NCBI RefSeq assembly: GCF_008806385.1
Contig: NZ_VZZK01000007.1
Location: forward strand, 1 to 64,000
DNA from: Methylobacterium soli
Lineage (GTDB): Bacteria > Pseudomonadota > Alphaproteobacteria > Rhizobiales > Beijerinckiaceae
DNA length: 64,000 nucleotides
Direction: 5' to 3'
Of the stretch, positions 63,717-64,000 are shown piece by piece. Both the position numbers and the translations under genes were made by a program. The notes beneath the pieces were generated by a model. That model was not told where the DNA came from. It searched no databases and saw only the letters and a list, made by a program, of their open reading frames with translations. Numbering within the stretch: position 1 is the stretch's first letter; each line of letters begins with the position of its first letter.

Positions 63717-64000
63717 ATGCAACTCGAATTCGCCGCCCCGGCCGTCGGGGCGCCCCTGCGGGGCGGCCGTTCCTGGCTGAGAACCCTCGACAAGGGTCTG
63801 GGTCACCTCATCGAGGTGCCCGCCGCGATCCTCGTCGTCTTGGAGATCGTGGTGCTGTTGAGCGGGGTGGTGAGCCGCTACGTGTTCCACCAGCCCATCG
63901 TCTGGTCGGACGAACTGGCCTCGATCCTGTTCCTGTGGCTCGCCATGCTGGGGGCGGCGGTCGCCTTCCGGCGCGCCGAGCACATGCGCATGACGGCGCT
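63717..64000 (+). CDS. dctQ: TRAP transporter small permease (DctQ), cut by window end
   Basis: The first 94 residues are present: a polar lead, a transmembrane helix (AAILVVLEIVVLLSGVVSRYV), WSDELASILFLWLAMLGAAVAF and RRAEHMRM, all typical of DctQ. The gene begins ten bases after the dctP stop with GGAGG upstream. The rest of the gene and the expected large permease dctM lie outside the window. Confidence 0.9.
   Translation, partial: MQLEFAAPAVGAPLRGGRSWLRTLDKGLGHLIEVPAAILVVLEIVVLLSGVVSRYVFHQPIVWSDELASILFLWLAMLGAAVAFRRAEHMRMTA

Noticed and set aside
1..64000. CRISPR arrays, insertion sequences, prophage or integrase genes
   Set aside because: No spaced direct-repeat array, transposase, integrase or phage structural gene was seen on either strand.

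Overview
The window is GC-rich and shows no insertion sequence, tRNA, rRNA or CRISPR array. Several signs point to an alphaproteobacterium of the order Hyphomicrobiales: an HWE-type histidine kinase, DUF1127 and DUF6894 proteins, a fused MrpA-MrpB subunit and class III cyclase/TPR proteins. The overall look is Methylobacterium-like, but that is an impression; no 16S or marker gene is present.

Layout. 1-4.1 kb: small secreted proteins of unknown function, a DUF421 membrane protein and a MarR regulator with two matching operators. 4.2-10 kb (minus): a cytochrome bo-type quinol oxidase operon (cyoABCD) with an upstream MFS transporter. 10.5-17.6 kb: a His-rich secreted protein, a large PAS hybrid histidine kinase, a DUF1353 lipoprotein, an adenylate cyclase/TPR protein and a DUF1127 protein. 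17.7-18.3 kb: remnants of a divergent LysR / auxin-efflux-carrier pair whose middle has been lost. 18.4-20.9 kb: a SoxC/SoxD-like sulfite dehydrogenase and an AhpD-like protein. 20.9-31.5 kb: an aldehyde dehydrogenase, an RND efflux pair, a divergent arsR/arsH pair and an HWE kinase.

31.7-49.1 kb is the most interesting part. A YeiH-type exporter is followed by a recognisable sulfolactate operon (suyA-suyB-slcC-comC-GntR regulator). The two sulfolactate dehydrogenases interconvert sulfolactate enantiomers through sulfopyruvate, and SuyAB splits sulfolactate into pyruvate and sulfite. A TauE-like permease is divergent from it. Beyond lies a long, largely translationally coupled operon: ABC binding protein, a four-subunit succinate-dehydrogenase-like complex, a two-subunit fumarase-I/tartrate-dehydratase-like hydratase, a thiamine-diphosphate enzyme and a second binding protein. 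The ABC permease and ATPase form a separate operon. Near-identical palindromes of the form GTCWTNTAYAWGAC precede suyA, the TauE-like gene, the first binding protein and the ATPase, so all four units are probably one regulon of the GntR-family protein. I infer a pathway feeding an unknown, possibly dicarboxylated, sulfonate such as sulfosuccinate into sulfolactate. The released sulfite would be oxidised by SoxCD or exported by YeiH and TauE.

49.7-55.8 kb: a complete Mrp/Pha multi-subunit cation/proton antiporter (fused AB, C, D, E, F, G). 55.9-57.4 kb: SelO. 57.7-64 kb: a LysR regulator with a nearby palindrome, then an SDR dehydrogenase, a split transketolase, a beta-hydroxyacid dehydrogenase and the start of a TRAP transporter. 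This is a second, unassigned catabolic cluster cut by the window edge. Short tandem duplications (8-21 bp units) recur through the window, and one of them frameshifts the carrier remnant.
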